Shown here: piece after piece, positions 1-11,200 of the stretch
How positions within the stretch are numbered: position 1 is the stretch's first letter
Layout: the number at the start of each line of letters is the position of its first letter
Assembly (NCBI RefSeq): GCF_001262715.1
Contig: NZ_CP012328.1
Coordinates: forward strand, 1,197,375-1,261,374
DNA: 64,000 bases
Direction: 5' to 3'
Source: Spiroplasma turonicum
Lineage (GTDB): Bacteria; Bacillota_I; Bacilli_A; Mycoplasmatales; Mycoplasmataceae
Notes under the pieces: generated by a model
Told to the model about the DNA's origin: nothing
The model's database searches: none
The model's input: the letters and a program-made list of their open reading frames with translations, nothing else
Translations under genes and position numbers: made by a program

Positions 1-338
1 TTACATTTACAATCTTCTTTTTTCATTGTATATTGTTTGTGTGTTTCAAAATACAAAGTTTCAACAACAGCTTTAAAAGCCATTTCTTTTTCACTGAATA
101 GGTTTAAGAAAGAATCAACATCAATATTTAAGTCATACTTGTTGGTTTTAAAGAATGGTATTAGCACTTTGACTAAACCTTTTACACAACATTTATCTTT
201 AATAAAAAAGTATATTGTTTTTTCACTTTCAATTAAAGTTGTTGAACCATGTTCTTTTATTACTAATTCATTTAATTTATCTTCTGGTCCAACAGCTTTT
301 AGTGTTAAACCTAAACTTTTATCATTTATTGTTATCAT
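1..338 (-). CDS. pepA: Leucyl aminopeptidase (M17 family), N-terminal part; gene runs off the left edge
   Basis: About 112 codons are present, beginning MITINDKSLGLTLKAVGPED; the 3' end lies outside the window. An ATG preceded by AGGAGAAAT gives a confident start. The visible part is only the poorly conserved N-terminal domain, without the metal-binding catalytic core, so the call rests on resemblance to Mollicute M17 aminopeptidase N-termini and on place: in related Mollicutes this peptidase gene follows rpsL-rpsG-fusA-tuf. M17 enzymes release N-terminal residues from peptides in the cytoplasm using two metal ions. It could be another protein; the missing catalytic half would settle this. 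Confidence 0.6.
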   Translation of the reverse strand, partial: MITINDKSLGLTLKAVGPEDKLNELVIKEHGSTTLIESEKTIYFFIKDKCCVKGLVKVLIPFFKTNKYDLNIDVDSFLNLFSEKEMAFKAVVETLYFETHKQYTMKKEDCKC

Positions 339-354
339 AATATTTCTCCTTTAT

Positions 355-966
355 TTATATTCTATTATATAGTAAGCCATTAAAATCATAAAGATTTATT
401 ATTTGTTTACATAATTTATTTCTACACTTAACAAAAACATTAAGTTTTATTGATAATTTATTAACATTCAACAATTTTGATGTCATATTACCGTGATTTT
501 GATCACACTTTGCTTTTTTAGACAAAAGTTTTGTATTTAAGTTATATATTTTTGAACGCAAGATATATATATAATAAGTTTCTAATAATAGTCTTTTATT
601 TTGATCACTTTCGAAAGTTAAGATTAGAAACTTTATATTTTTTTCAGAAGCTCCTAAACTTCTCATTTTTTTATATTTCTTTTTTGTTGTATTTAGATTT
701 GCAACATGTTGTCTGAATCTCTTGAATAAATCAATTGATTCTCCAACATAAGTAAATATTATTTCATTATCAATTTCACAATACATCAAATAAACACCAG
801 AAAAAACTGTTTTTTCTTTTTTTATTAAATTATAATCAATACATATTTTTAAACCTTTTAGATAATTTATAATTTTATAATAATAAGCTTCATGTAATCT
901 AATTAACTCCTGTTTTAACTTAGTTTTAACATCTTTAATAATGTTGAATTTTTCTTGAGCATTCAC
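355..966 (-). CDS. GIY-YIG nuclease-like domain protein
   Basis: 203 aa. The middle carries a GIY-YIG-like pattern in the right order: GVYLMY (the GIY strand), then YVGES (the YIG strand), then RFRQH with the conserved Arg, then a Glu in LLLETYYIY at the usual place of the metal-binding Glu, and finally YNLN. The flanks are Lys-rich with no domain I recognise. GIY-YIG nucleases cut DNA or RNA with one metal ion; whether this one is a repair, homing or other enzyme cannot be told from sequence. The reading frame opens at a GTG with a weak ribosome site, so the exact start is uncertain. It sits between a membrane-protein gene and pepA, in the same direction. Confidence 0.6.
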   Translation of the reverse strand: MNAQEKFNIIKDVKTKLKQELIRLHEAYYYKIINYLKGLKICIDYNLIKKEKTVFSGVYLMYCEIDNEIIFTYVGESIDLFKRFRQHVANLNTTKKKYKKMRSLGASEKNIKFLILTFESDQNKRLLLETYYIYILRSKIYNLNTKLLSKKAKCDQNHGNMTSKLLNVNKLSIKLNVFVKCRNKLCKQIINLYDFNGLLYNRI

Positions 967-989
967 TTTTAGGGTACTTTTTATTTAAA

Positions 990-1478
990 TTAAGATAAGC
1001 TATATCCGTTATTTAAAGCAAAATGTATAGTTACAATGAAATAAATTCAACAAAACAAATAATTTATTATTGGAGTTAAAAACATTAGTATCACAATGAA
1101 GTATTGTCCTACACATCTAGAACTAGAGAATGATTTAAAAACTCGTAAACAAGATATTGACAATATAACTGATTTCAAATAAAGAGATATAACAAACACA
1201 ATTGCAAATACATACAAAGTTGTTACAACTTCTGTTAATGTTTTAGTCTCGATTACAATTGAACCTTTTTTTATTAATAGGTAAACCACTAACATTGCTA
1301 TTGAAAATAATAATTCAAATAAACCTATTAATAAAAATCAAATTATTTTGGACTTTTTTATTTCTCTATTATCAATATTTTTATTAGTAATTATGAATAA
1401 AAACAAAAAAACAAAATATATTAAGACAAATTCACCAATTGTGCTTCTATTACGATTTCTGTTAGAATATTTTGACAT
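990..1478 (-). CDS. Small multi-pass membrane protein, function unknown
   Basis: 162 aa when TGA is read as Trp (two TGA codons, one near residue 47 and one near the C-terminus). The start ATG follows AAGAGGTTAAA. The protein has about four hydrophobic segments: FVLIYFVFLFLFI, IIWFLLIGLFELLFSIAMLVVYLLI, TTLYVFAIVFVISLYL and YFIVILMFLTPII. A short basic N-terminus (SKYSNRNRNRS) precedes the first one. I do not recognise a family. It lies downstream of the tuf terminator and about 23 bp before the GIY-YIG gene, so those two are probably co-transcribed. Confidence 0.7.
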
Positions 1479-1526
1479 TTTAACCTCTTATTTTTTATAA
1501 GATTATTATAAACTTTTAAAACAAAA

Positions 1527-1568
1527 AAAACATTTTATAGTAAACAAATGTTATCTATAAAATGTTTT
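1527..1568 (-). terminator. Intrinsic terminator of the str operon (after tuf)
   Basis: A perfect 14-bp inverted repeat (AAAACATTTTATAG and its complement) lies a few bases after the tuf stop codon. Read on the minus strand it is followed by a run of eight T. Confidence 0.88.
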
Positions 1569-1575
1569 AAAGTTA

Positions 1576-2763
1576 TTAAACTTCTATTGAAGTAACTGTT
1601 CCAGCTCCAATAGTTCTTCCACCTTCTCTAATTGAGAATTTAGTTCCTTGTTCAACAGCAATTGGTTTTATCAATTCAATTGTTAATTCAACATTATCTC
1701 CAGGCATAACCATGTCTGTACCTTGTGGTAAATGAACTTCTCCAGTAACATCTGTTGTACGGAAGTAAAATTGAGGTCTATATTTATTAAAGAATGGTTT
1801 GTGACGTCCACCTTCTTCTTGAGTTAAAGCATAAACAGATGCTAAAAGTTTAGTATGAGGTTTAATAGTTCCTGGTTTTGCAAGAACTTGTCCACGTTCG
1901 ATATTGTTTCTATCAACACCTCTTAATAATGCCCCAACATTATCTCCAGCTTCTGCATAATCAAGTAATTTTCTGAACATTTCTAAACCAGTAACAACTA
2001 CTTTTTTGCTTTCTTCAACTAAACCAACAATTTCAACTTCATCGTTAGTTTTAATAACTCCTCTTTCAACTCTTCCAGTTGCAACAGTTCCACGTCCTGT
2101 TATTGTAAATACGTCTTCAACAGGCATTAAGAATGTTTTTTCTTTATCACGAACTGGTGTTGGGATATATTCATCAACTGAGTTCATTAGTTCTTCAACT
2201 TTTGCAACTCATTTTTCATCACCATTTAATGCTCCTAGAGCAGAACCATGAATAACTGGTGCTCCATCTCCATCAAATTCATACTGACTTAATAATTCTC
2301 TAACTTCCATTTCAACTAATTCAATTAGTTCTTGGTCATCAACCATATCACATTTGTTTAAGAAAACAACGATAGCTGGTACACCAACTTGTCTTGAAAG
2401 TAGAATGTGTTCTCTAGTTTGAGGCATTGGTCCATCAGTTGCAGCTACAACTAATATTGCTCCATCCATTTGTGCAGCTCCTGTAATCATGTTTTTAACA
2501 TAATCGGCATGACCTGGACAGTCCACGTGAGCGTAGTGTCTTTTATCTGTTTTATATTCAACGTGAGATGTATTAATTGTAATACCACGTTCTCTTTCTT
2601 CAGGTGCGTTATCAATATTTGCGTAATCTTTAAATTCTGCACCACCTTTTGCTGCTAAAACTTTTGTAATTGCAGCTGTTAAAGTAGTTTTACCATGGTC
2701 AACGTGTCCAATTGTTCCAATATTAACGTGAGGTAAACTACGGTCGAATGCTTCTTTTGCCAT
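1576..2763 (-). CDS. tuf: Elongation factor Tu
   Basis: 395 aa, the usual EF-Tu length. It delivers aminoacyl-tRNA to the ribosome as a GTP complex. Visible motifs are the P-loop GHVDHGKT near residues 18-25, [16 protein letters not shown], and the domain 2/3 sequences [13 protein letters not shown] and [10 protein letters not shown]. One in-frame TGA, in the segment after NGDEK, is read as Trp. I chose the start MAKEAF because AAAGGA lies about 10 bases upstream; three further in-frame codons (MKI) precede it but have no ribosome site. It is the last gene of rpsL-rpsG-fusA-tuf and is followed by a strong terminator. Confidence 0.98.
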
Positions 2764-2859
2764 AATTTTCAATTCCTTTCATAATAATTTTTTAAAATGT
2801 CATAAATAATTTTAATTGATTTTATATAAAATACAATAGTTTTTATTTTAAGATAAATT

Positions 2860-4929
2860 TTATTTTTGAGATTTTTTGATTATCTCTTCTGCAACGTTTC
2901 TTGGGGCTTCATTATAGTGACTAAAAATCATTGTATAGTTTCCACGCCCTTGTGTAAATGATCTTAATTCAGTTGCATAACCAAACATTTCTGCTAAAGG
3001 AACTTTTGCCTTAACAGTTTGAGCATTTCCTCTTTGTTCTGAACCCTCAATTAATCCACGTTTTGATGATATGTTACCCATAACATCACCATAATATTCA
3101 TCAGGGACAGTTACTTCAACTGACATAATTGGTTCCAATAAAACTGGATTAACTTTTTTAGCAGCCTCTTTTAATGCAAGTGAAGCTGCAATTTTATATG
3201 CCATCTCACTTGAGTCAACATCATGGTATGAACCATCAACAATTGTTGCTTTTACATCAATCATTGGGAATCCTGCAATAACACCGTTTTGTAATGCATT
3301 TTCTAAACCAACTCTTGCTGCATTAATGTATTCTTTTGAGATTTTACCACCAACAATTTTGTCAACTCATTCGAATCCTTTATCATGGTTTGGTTCGAAC
3401 TCAATCACAACGTGTCCATATTGTCCACGTCCACCTGATTGTTTAACATACTTACCTTCAACTTTTGCAGAACCTTTAATTGTTTCTCTATAAGAAACCT
3501 GTGGTGCACCAACGTTTGTTTCAACTTTGAATTCTCTTTTTAACCTGTCAACAATAATGTCAAGGTGTAATTCACCCATACCAGCAATAATTGTTTGACC
3601 TGTTTCTTCGTCTGTGAAAGTTCTAAAAGTTGGGTCTTCTTCAGATAATTTATTTAGTGATATACCTAGTTTTTCTTGATCAGCTTTTGTTTTTGGTTCA
3701 AGAGCTAAATGAATAACTGGTTCAGGGAATACCATTGATTCTAATATAATAGGATTTTTTTCATCTGATAATGTATCACCTGTTGTTGTATCTTTCAAAC
3801 CAACAGCTGCTGCAATATCTCCTGCATATACTTCTTCAATTTCTTCTCTATTGTTGGCATGCATTCTTAATAAACGACCAACACGTTCTTTTTTATCTTT
3901 TGTAGCATTTAATACATAACTACCTTTATTCAATACACCTGAGTAAACTCTAAAAAATGTTAACTTACCAACAAATGGGTCAGTCATTATTTTAAATGCA
4001 AGTGCTGAGAAAGGTTCATCATCAGTAGAATGTCTTTCTGATTCTGAACCATCAGGCAATTCACCTTTAATTGATGGAACATCTAATGGTGAAGGTAAAT
4101 AATCAACAACTGCATCTAATAAAAGCTTAACTCCTTTATTTTTAAATGCAGAACCTGCAAGAACAGGAAAGAATTCAGCTGAAATAACACCCTTACGTAT
4201 TGCACTTTTTAATTCTGGTATTGTAATTTCTCCACCATCTAAAAATTTCATCATTAGTTCTTCATCATATTCCACAGCCGCTTCAACTAATTGAGCTCTT
4301 AATTCTTCAGCTTGTGCTTTTAGTTCAGTTGGTATTTCTATTTCCTTAGCTATTTCTTCAGCTGCACCATCAAAGTGTCATGCTTTCATTTCAACTAAGT
4401 CAATAATCCCTGAGAACTGATCTTCAGCACCAATTGGTAATTGAATTGGAGATGCTTTTGCACCCAATCTATCCCCAATTGTTTTCACTGAATATATGAA
4501 GTCTGCTCCAGTTTTATCCATTTTATTTACAAAAACGACTCTTGGAACTTTATAAGTAGTTGCTTGTCTTCATACTGTTTCAGTTTGTGGTTCAACACCA
4601 CTTTGTCCATCAAGAACTGCTACAGCTCCGTCTAATACTCTTAATGATCTTTCTACTTCAACTGTAAAGTCAACGTGACCTGGAGTATCAATAATGTTAA
4701 ATCTATGGTCTGCTCAAAATGCAGTAGTTGCAGCAGAAGTAATTGTTATACCACGTTCTTGTTCTTGTGCCATTCAGTCCATTTGTGATTCTCCTTCATG
4801 AGTTTCACCAATTTTGTGAATTTTACCAGTGTGGAATAAAATACGTTCTGTTGTTGTAGTTTTACCCGCATCAATATGAGCCATAATACCAAAGTTTCTT
4901 GTTTTATCTAAACTATATTCTCTTGGCAT
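2860..4929 (-). CDS. fusA: Elongation factor G
   Basis: 689 aa, normal for EF-G, the GTPase that drives ribosomal translocation. The N-terminus [19 protein letters not shown] leads into the P-loop AHIDAGKT (residues 17-24). [15 protein letters not shown] and NKMD follow, with domain IV/V sequences near the end ([23 protein letters not shown]). Several TGA codons read as Trp, for example in [14 protein letters not shown] and VWRQA, so a standard-code reading splits it in several pieces. The start follows AAGGAGGTGC. It lies 19 bp after rpsG. Confidence 0.98.
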
Positions 4930-4948
4930 AATTGCACCTCCTTAAAAA

Positions 4949-5416
<468 letters not shown>

Positions 5417-5435
5417 TGTTTTATCTCCTTTCTAA

Positions 5436-5855
5436 TTATTTTTTATCTTTAGGTCTTTTAGCACCATAAAGAGAACGACTTTGCATTCTTTTATTTACAC
5501 CTGTAGTATCAAGTGTACCTCTTATTATATGGTAACGAACCCCGGGTAAATCTTTAACTCTACCACCACGTATTAGAACAACACTATGTTCTTGTAAATT
5601 ATGTCCTTCACCAGGTATATAAGCAGTAACTTCCATACCGTTTGTTAGTCTAACCCTTGCATATTTTCTTAAAGCAGAGTTAGGTTTTTTAGGTGTCATA
5701 GTTGCAACCCTTGTACAAACACCTCTTTTTTGAGGAGAAGATACTTTAGTCACTTTTTTTAGTAAAGTATTAACACCTCTATTAAGAGCTGGAGCTTTAG
5801 TTTTAAAAGTTTTAGCTTTTCTTGGTTTTCTAACTAATTGATTAATTGTAGCCAT
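5436..5855 (-). CDS. rpsL: Ribosomal protein S12
   Basis: 139 aa. S12 sits at the decoding centre and is the classical streptomycin-resistance locus. The conserved loops [18 protein letters not shown] and [14 protein letters not shown] are intact. The start [12 protein letters not shown] follows AAAGGAGGAAACCTA; the open frame continues 15 codons upstream but without a ribosome site. It is the first gene of the str operon, and a candidate promoter lies about 50 bp upstream. Confidence 0.98.
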   Translation of the reverse strand: MATINQLVRKPRKAKTFKTKAPALNRGVNTLLKKVTKVSSPQKRGVCTRVATMTPKKPNSALRKYARVRLTNGMEVTAYIPGEGHNLQEHSVVLIRGGRVKDLPGVRYHIIRGTLDTTGVNKRMQSRSLYGAKRPKDKK

Positions 5856-5905
5856 TAGGTTTCCTCCTTTCCACAATACCGAGTGTTTAATATTACACAA
5901 AAGTA

Positions 5906-5934
5906 ATTATACATTATTATTTTAAAAAATAAAA
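5906..5934 (-). promoter_or_regulatory. Candidate promoter of the str operon
   Basis: On the minus strand a perfect TATAAT lies at 5911-5906, about 50 bases before the rpsL start. The -35 region 17 bp upstream (TTTTAT) is poor, so the call rests on the -10 box and its position. Confidence 0.4.
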
Positions 5935-5971
5935 AAAATTATTTAAATTTTGTTATAAAAATAAGCTATAA

Positions 5972-6733
5972 CTAATTATATAAATTTATATTTGGTAACA
6001 TTTTATCAAATGCTTGTTTGTTCATAAGACCCTCATTAAGTGGATATGTTAAAACTAATTCAAGTAATAATACTATAAGATAATAAGTTTCTAAATATTG
6101 CATAAATAAGTCAAATCTTTTAACACTTAATTCATCTTCTTTAGTTTTTGCTAGTTTGTTTTGAAGCTGATTATAATTATCAATAAAAGTCATCATATTT
6201 TCTAATAACATTGATACTGCTAACATTGAATCTAATTCTGTTACTTTAATAATTCAAATGTTAAAATTTTTAAAAACTTCTTGATTATCTTGGTCTAGTC
6301 CTAACTCATTATATTTAAAATTGAGTTCACTAAATTTAACTCCTATTGCCTGGACTGATGTAGTAATTAGAGTATCTATGCCTTCTTTAGTAGAAATAGA
6401 TTTAGTTTCTAGTTCACTAGATTTTAAATTAGTATCAAGTGATAACATTACTACAATTGCATTTTTTATAATCGATAATAAGTGATTAATAATTATTAAT
6501 TCATCTTTATTATTATTTAATGGTTGTCAATCTTTAAATGATTTATGTATAGTTTCACCTAAATTTTCTAAATTACTCATTGATTTCAAATCAATATTAT
6601 CTTCTAAAAATTCTAATACATTCTTTGGTATTGCAAAATGATCTCTTATATTATTTTTCATGTTTTGATAAACTTTATCTACTCTTGCAATCATTATTTT
6701 TTCATAATTTAAATTATTTGTTAATTTTTGCAT
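5972..6733 (-). CDS. Hypothetical cytoplasmic protein, helical
   Basis: 253 aa with two TGA Trp codons (after SFKD and after NFNI). AAAGGAG stands 7-8 bases before the ATG. The protein is acidic and helix-rich, with leucine-rich stretches such as DSMLAVSMLLENMMTFID and YLIVLLLELVL near the C-terminus that look like buried or amphipathic helices rather than clear membrane spans. There is no signal peptide. I do not recognise the family. It is divergent from the next gene with about 100 bp between them, and lies directly upstream of the str operon. Confidence 0.7.
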
Positions 6734-6759
6734 TTAAAATTACTCCTTTTATTGTATGT

Positions 6760-6813
6760 TTAATATTATCTCATAGTTTTTAATACAATTAAAATAGATA
6801 AGATTGATATAAT
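6760..6813. promoter_or_regulatory. Divergent promoter pair between two hypothetical genes
   Basis: On the plus strand TGATATAAT at 6805-6813 is an extended -10 box, 22 bp before the ATG of the gene at 6836. On the minus strand TTGTAT (6788-6783), a 17-bp spacer and TATTAA (6765-6760) fit a sigma-70-type promoter for the gene ending at 5972. Confidence 0.4.
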
Positions 6814-6835
6814 ATACTTAATATAAGAGGTTGTT

Positions 6836-7963
6836 ATGTGAGGCGAAAGTAATACAAGGAATTTTATAGATTGAGCAGATATTTGTCAATCAAGTTCATT
6901 AAGAAGTAGATCAATTAAAAGCTTAAGTAGTTTTGATTATAAAGCAAACTTAAATTCAGAAACAACAAGAAATGCAATGCATGAAGTTTTAGAATTCATT
7001 AAACAAAATAAAACAATGAGTATTCAACATTTTTATAATACAGCACCTGCTATTTATGCTTCAAATCCAACAACTAAATATATATTATTACAATTATACT
7101 TTGAAGATTGTATCAAGTTAAAGGGTGAAATTGATAATACTAATTATAAAGAAAAAAATTATTCTATGGCATTTTCTAAAAATTTAGAAAAAAAACAACA
7201 AGTATTAAAAAATAATAATGTTAAACAAAAATCTAATATAGAACAAATGATTGATAATAATTGATTTGCAACAGGTAGAAAGCTTGTTTTTGAAAAGAAA
7301 GATAAGAATGTCAGTCGTGAATATAATATAAGTTTAAAAAATAATAATGTTAAAACAACTAATATGGAAGCTGTTAAGCCAATAATTGATGTTAGAAATA
7401 CAATCAAAAAAGAAGAAAGAATTAATAATACAGTAATTGCAAATAATGTAAATAAACCTGAAATAACAGAAGAATCTAAACCATCATTAAAATATATAAG
7501 TATTCCTAAACCTACTGTTGAAGATATAAAACCCAATATAAACTCTAGTCTAAACTTAACAAAAAAACCAGAGACTGTTAAAAATAATTTTGAAGAAGAA
7601 AGTAAAATATTTGCAGGTCTAAATTCTTATGAACTATATTTTTTATACTTCTTTTATAAAGATTTAATTAATAGAAATATAGACAAGTCAAAAGAAACAT
7701 TAAGTCTTGTTGAAATTATTCAAATTAGAGCTGACATTCAATATACAAAAGAAGGAAGAGATAAAAATGCATTGTTAAAGTTCACTACAATAACCTTGTG
7801 TTTTTTAATAATAGGTTTTATTTTTATACCATTAGTTTTTCACAACAAGCAAAAAAAACTTGCATATAAAGATTATTATAATCAAGTTAAAATCAGCTCG
7901 TTTTCTGATGTTAATAAATCATTAAATATTAAGTACCCGAACATTGTGAAAAAAATATATTAA
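6836..7963 (+). CDS. Hypothetical protein with one C-terminal membrane anchor
   Basis: 375 aa. The start ATG follows AAGAGGTTGTT, and the second codon is already a TGA Trp (MWGESNTRNF). Residues 50-105 form a folded-looking helical region. A long Asn/Lys-rich linker follows (about residues 110-255). A second helical block (LNSYELYFLYFFYKDLIN) precedes a single hydrophobic segment TLCFLIIGFIFIPLVF near residue 325, with a short basic tail after it. This suggests a tail-region-anchored cytoplasmic protein. No family is recognised. It is convergent with the small gene at 7985 and shares a terminator with it. Confidence 0.72.
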
Positions 7964-7986
7964 AAAAATACGCATTGCGTATTTTT
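7964..7986. terminator. Bidirectional terminator
   Basis: A perfect 11-bp inverted repeat (AAAAATACGCA, one base, TGCGTATTTTT) lies directly after the TAA of the gene at 6836 and overlaps the stop of the convergent gene. The A- and T-flanked arms make it usable from both sides. Confidence 0.8.
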
Positions 7987-8170
7987 AACTATTTTTTGAA
8001 ATTTTCAACATTTTCATTTCACTTTTTATTTTTTTTCTTTGGTTAAGATTATTTTTATAATGAATTTTTGCTTGTTTTATATTTTCTTTTGATTCTTTTA
8101 TTTTTGTTTCAATATCTTGTCTTTTATCTTGTATTTGTTGTTTACGTTCTTTATATTCTTCTTTAGTCAT
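7985..8170 (-). CDS. Small charged coiled-coil protein
   Basis: 61 aa. TTAGGAGCAATT precedes the ATG. The sequence is almost wholly Lys/Glu/Gln/Ile (MTKEEYKERKQQIQDKRQDI and on), a pattern expected of one long coiled-coil helix, and it is strongly basic at the end. No known family. It is convergent with the upstream plus-strand gene and downstream of the giant membrane protein, from which a terminator separates it, so it probably has its own promoter (a TATAAT-like box lies at about 8187-8193). Confidence 0.55.
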   Translation of the reverse strand: MTKEEYKERKQQIQDKRQDIETKIKESKENIKQAKIHYKNNLNQRKKIKSEMKMLKISKNS

Positions 8171-8190
8171 AATTGCTCCTAACTGTTATT

Positions 8191-8216
8191 ATAAAAAAAA
8201 TAAAAGTTGAACTTTT
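8191..8216 (-). terminator. Terminator after the giant repeat-protein gene
   Basis: On the minus strand AAAAGTT, one base and AACTTTT form a 7-bp stem at 8216-8202, followed by ATTTTTTTT. It lies about 45 bp past the stop of the gene at 8261. Confidence 0.6.
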
Positions 8217-8260
8217 AATTTTTATATTACTATTTAATTTTATCATAAATATATATTTAA

Positions 8261-11200
8261 TTAATGATTTCTTTTTTTGTTGTACTCATATTTTTTAAGC
8301 AATACGTTGTGTTCTCTTTTAGAGTTTTTTGATACTTCCATTTCTTTATATAATAAATCTAACTTATTCATTATAATATCTAACTCTTGTTTATAGTCAT
8401 TTGATTTTTTTTCTTGATTTAAATTATTTAATGCTTTTTCAATACTACTTATTCTTGATTCAATAGAATCAATTTTCTTTAATGTTTTATTACTTTCATT
8501 AATAACATTGTTATCATCTATTTCTAAATCAAGAATATTTTTAAGATCTGCTTCTAAAGCAATGTTTTGTGCATCTTTTTTTAAATCTAATATTACATTG
8601 TCATCATTGTATTCAATCACACTATCGTTACTATGATTAAATTTATTTTCTTTGTTAAGTTTGAAAAGTTTAAAATCATCAAACAATTCATTAATATTTG
8701 ATTCATTGTCATTTGTAGTGCTTGATAAATTATTTATACTTTCATCAATTGCACGAGCCATTTTTTCTTTAATGAATTGTTCACCAAGTGCATTTGTACT
8801 TGGTGCAGAAGAATCAATTCTAGTTTCAGGTCTTTTAAAAACATTTTGATTTGTTATTTCTAAATCATTAAAAATGTTTGGAGTTGAAATTGTTTGATCA
8901 ATTCTTGTTTCAGGTCTTTTAAAAGTTGTTGGCTCTGGCTTTTGTATAAGTTTTTCTTCTTGATTATATTTATCATATGCATTAGAAGTTTTAATTTTGA
9001 AATTATCAAACAATTCATTAATATTTGATTCATTGTCTTTTGTAGTGCTTGATAAATTATTTATACTTTCATCAATTGCACGAGCCATTTTTTCTTTAAT
9101 AAATTGTTCACCAAGTGCATTTGTACTTGGTGCAGAAGAATCAATTCTTGTTTCAGGTCTTTTAAAAACATTTTGATTTGTTATTTCTAAATCATTAAAA
9201 ATGTTTGGAGTTGAAATTGTTTGATCAATTCTTGTTTCAGGTCTTTTAAAAGTTGTTGGTTCTGGCTTTTGTATAAGTTTTTCTTCTTGATTATATTTAT
9301 CATATGCATTAGAACCATATACTTCATAATCTTTAAAGATATTATTTAATTCTGTTTCTTTTTCATCTCTTGATTCAATTAAAACATCTAAATCCATATT
9401 AATCGCACGAGCCATTTTTTCTTTAATGAATTGTTCACCAAGTGCATTTGTACTTGGTGCAGAAGAATCAATTCTTGTTTCAGGTCTTTTAAAAACATTT
9501 TGATTTGTTATTTCTAAATCATTAAAAATGTTTGGAGTTGAAATTGTTTGATCAATTCTTGTTTCAGGTCTTTTAAAAGTTGTTGGCTCTGGCTTTTGTA
9601 TAAGTTTTTCTTCTTGGTTATATTTATCATATGCATTAGAATCATATACTTCATAATCTTTAAAGATATTATTTAATTCTGTTTCTTTTTCATCTCTTGA
9701 TTCAATTAAAACATCTAAATCCATATTAATTGCACGAGCCATTTTTTCTTTAATGAATTGTTCACCAAGTGCATTTGTACTTGGTGCAGAAGAATCAATT
9801 CTAGTTTCAGGTCTTTTAAAAACATTTTGATTTGTTATTTCTAAATCATTAAAAATGTTTGGAGTTGAAATTGTTTGATCAATTCTTGTTTCAGGTCTTT
9901 TAAAAGTTGTTGGCTCTGGCTTTTGTATAAGTTTTTCTTCTTGGTTATATTTATCATATGCATTAGAATCATATACTTCATAATCTTTAAAGATATTATT
10001 TAATTCAGTTTCTTTTTCATCTCTTGATTCAATTAAAACATCTAAATCCATATTAATTGCACGAGTCATTTTTTCTTTAATGAATTGTTCACCAAGTGCA
10101 TTTGTACTTGGTGCAGAAGAATCAATTCTTGTTTCAGGTCTTTTAAAAACATTTTCATCAACAGGTCTTAAATAATTATTAGAGTCTTCATTTTGTTCGC
10201 TAACTAATGTATCTAAAATACCATGTTGGTCATAACTTGAAGTACTTAAAATATCGTTTTTATGAAGTTTATCTTCTGTTAATTTTAAATCAGATAAATC
10301 CATATTTATAGCTCTAGATAATTTTTCTTTTAAAAACTCTTCACCAAGACTGTTTTGATTACCATACCCATATTCAGGGTATGCACTTTCAAAATCGTCC
10401 ATTTCTTCTGTAGTAAAAGTCTCAATATTTAAATTTTCTTTAGCTTGCTCATTATTAAAGTTATCATCTTTGTAATCATCCTCCAAAGTTGTTTCAACTT
10501 CAATGTCTTCAATTAATTCAAATATAGAGTTTTCGTCATTTATTGTTGAACTCATCATACTATCTTGATAAATATATTCAACAAAAAAACTGTTAGGTAT
10601 TTCAAGTTGTGATGCTAAATCATTAATTTTTTTTGCTTTATAATTGAAACTATTAATTAATTTATCAATTACATTTTGTTTAGTATTTTCTTTAGAAGAG
10701 ATTATCTGATTTCGAAGTTCTATTAAAGAGTTTCTTTGTTTTTTTCATCTTTGATGTTTTTTTCTATATTTAATATCCAATTTGTGTTCATCACTTGGCA
10801 ACGCATCTTTATCAATGTTTTTTATCAGACCATTTCTGTTTTTTTCTTGGTTTGATTCTATTTTTTTTAAAGTCACGTTGCCATTTTGCTTTCCCTCTTT
10901 AGCAACCTCTCTTTCAAACTTTTTCTCTTCTCGATTGATTGATATCAAGTTTCTTTCTTCTGCATAGTTGTTCAAAGCATCATTATCAAATAAAACAAAC
11001 TCTAATATTACAAGTCCAAATACTAATGATCCAGCAACTATTAATAAAATAGTTTGACTAATTAACATAAAAGCTACTACTAAAAGCAATAAATAAGCTT
11101 TTACAAATGGTTTTGATATCTTTTGTTTTTTTCTTAATCTAGATAGTTCAATGCTAGCAACTATTATTAATGTTAATGCTATAAAAATTAATACTCCAAG

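Noticed and set aside
37..372. 111-codon open frame on the plus strand at the left edge
   Set aside because: It overlaps the minus-strand pepA frame, which has a good ribosome site and operon context.
1576..4929. tuf, fusA and many other genes appear split by stop codons
   Set aside because: All interruptions are TGA at conserved Trp positions or linkers; under code 4 the genes are intact, so they are not pseudogenes.
8670..10156. Regularly spaced repeats that could suggest a CRISPR array
   Set aside because: The period is 327 bp, the spacers are near-identical too, and the whole array is coding in one frame.
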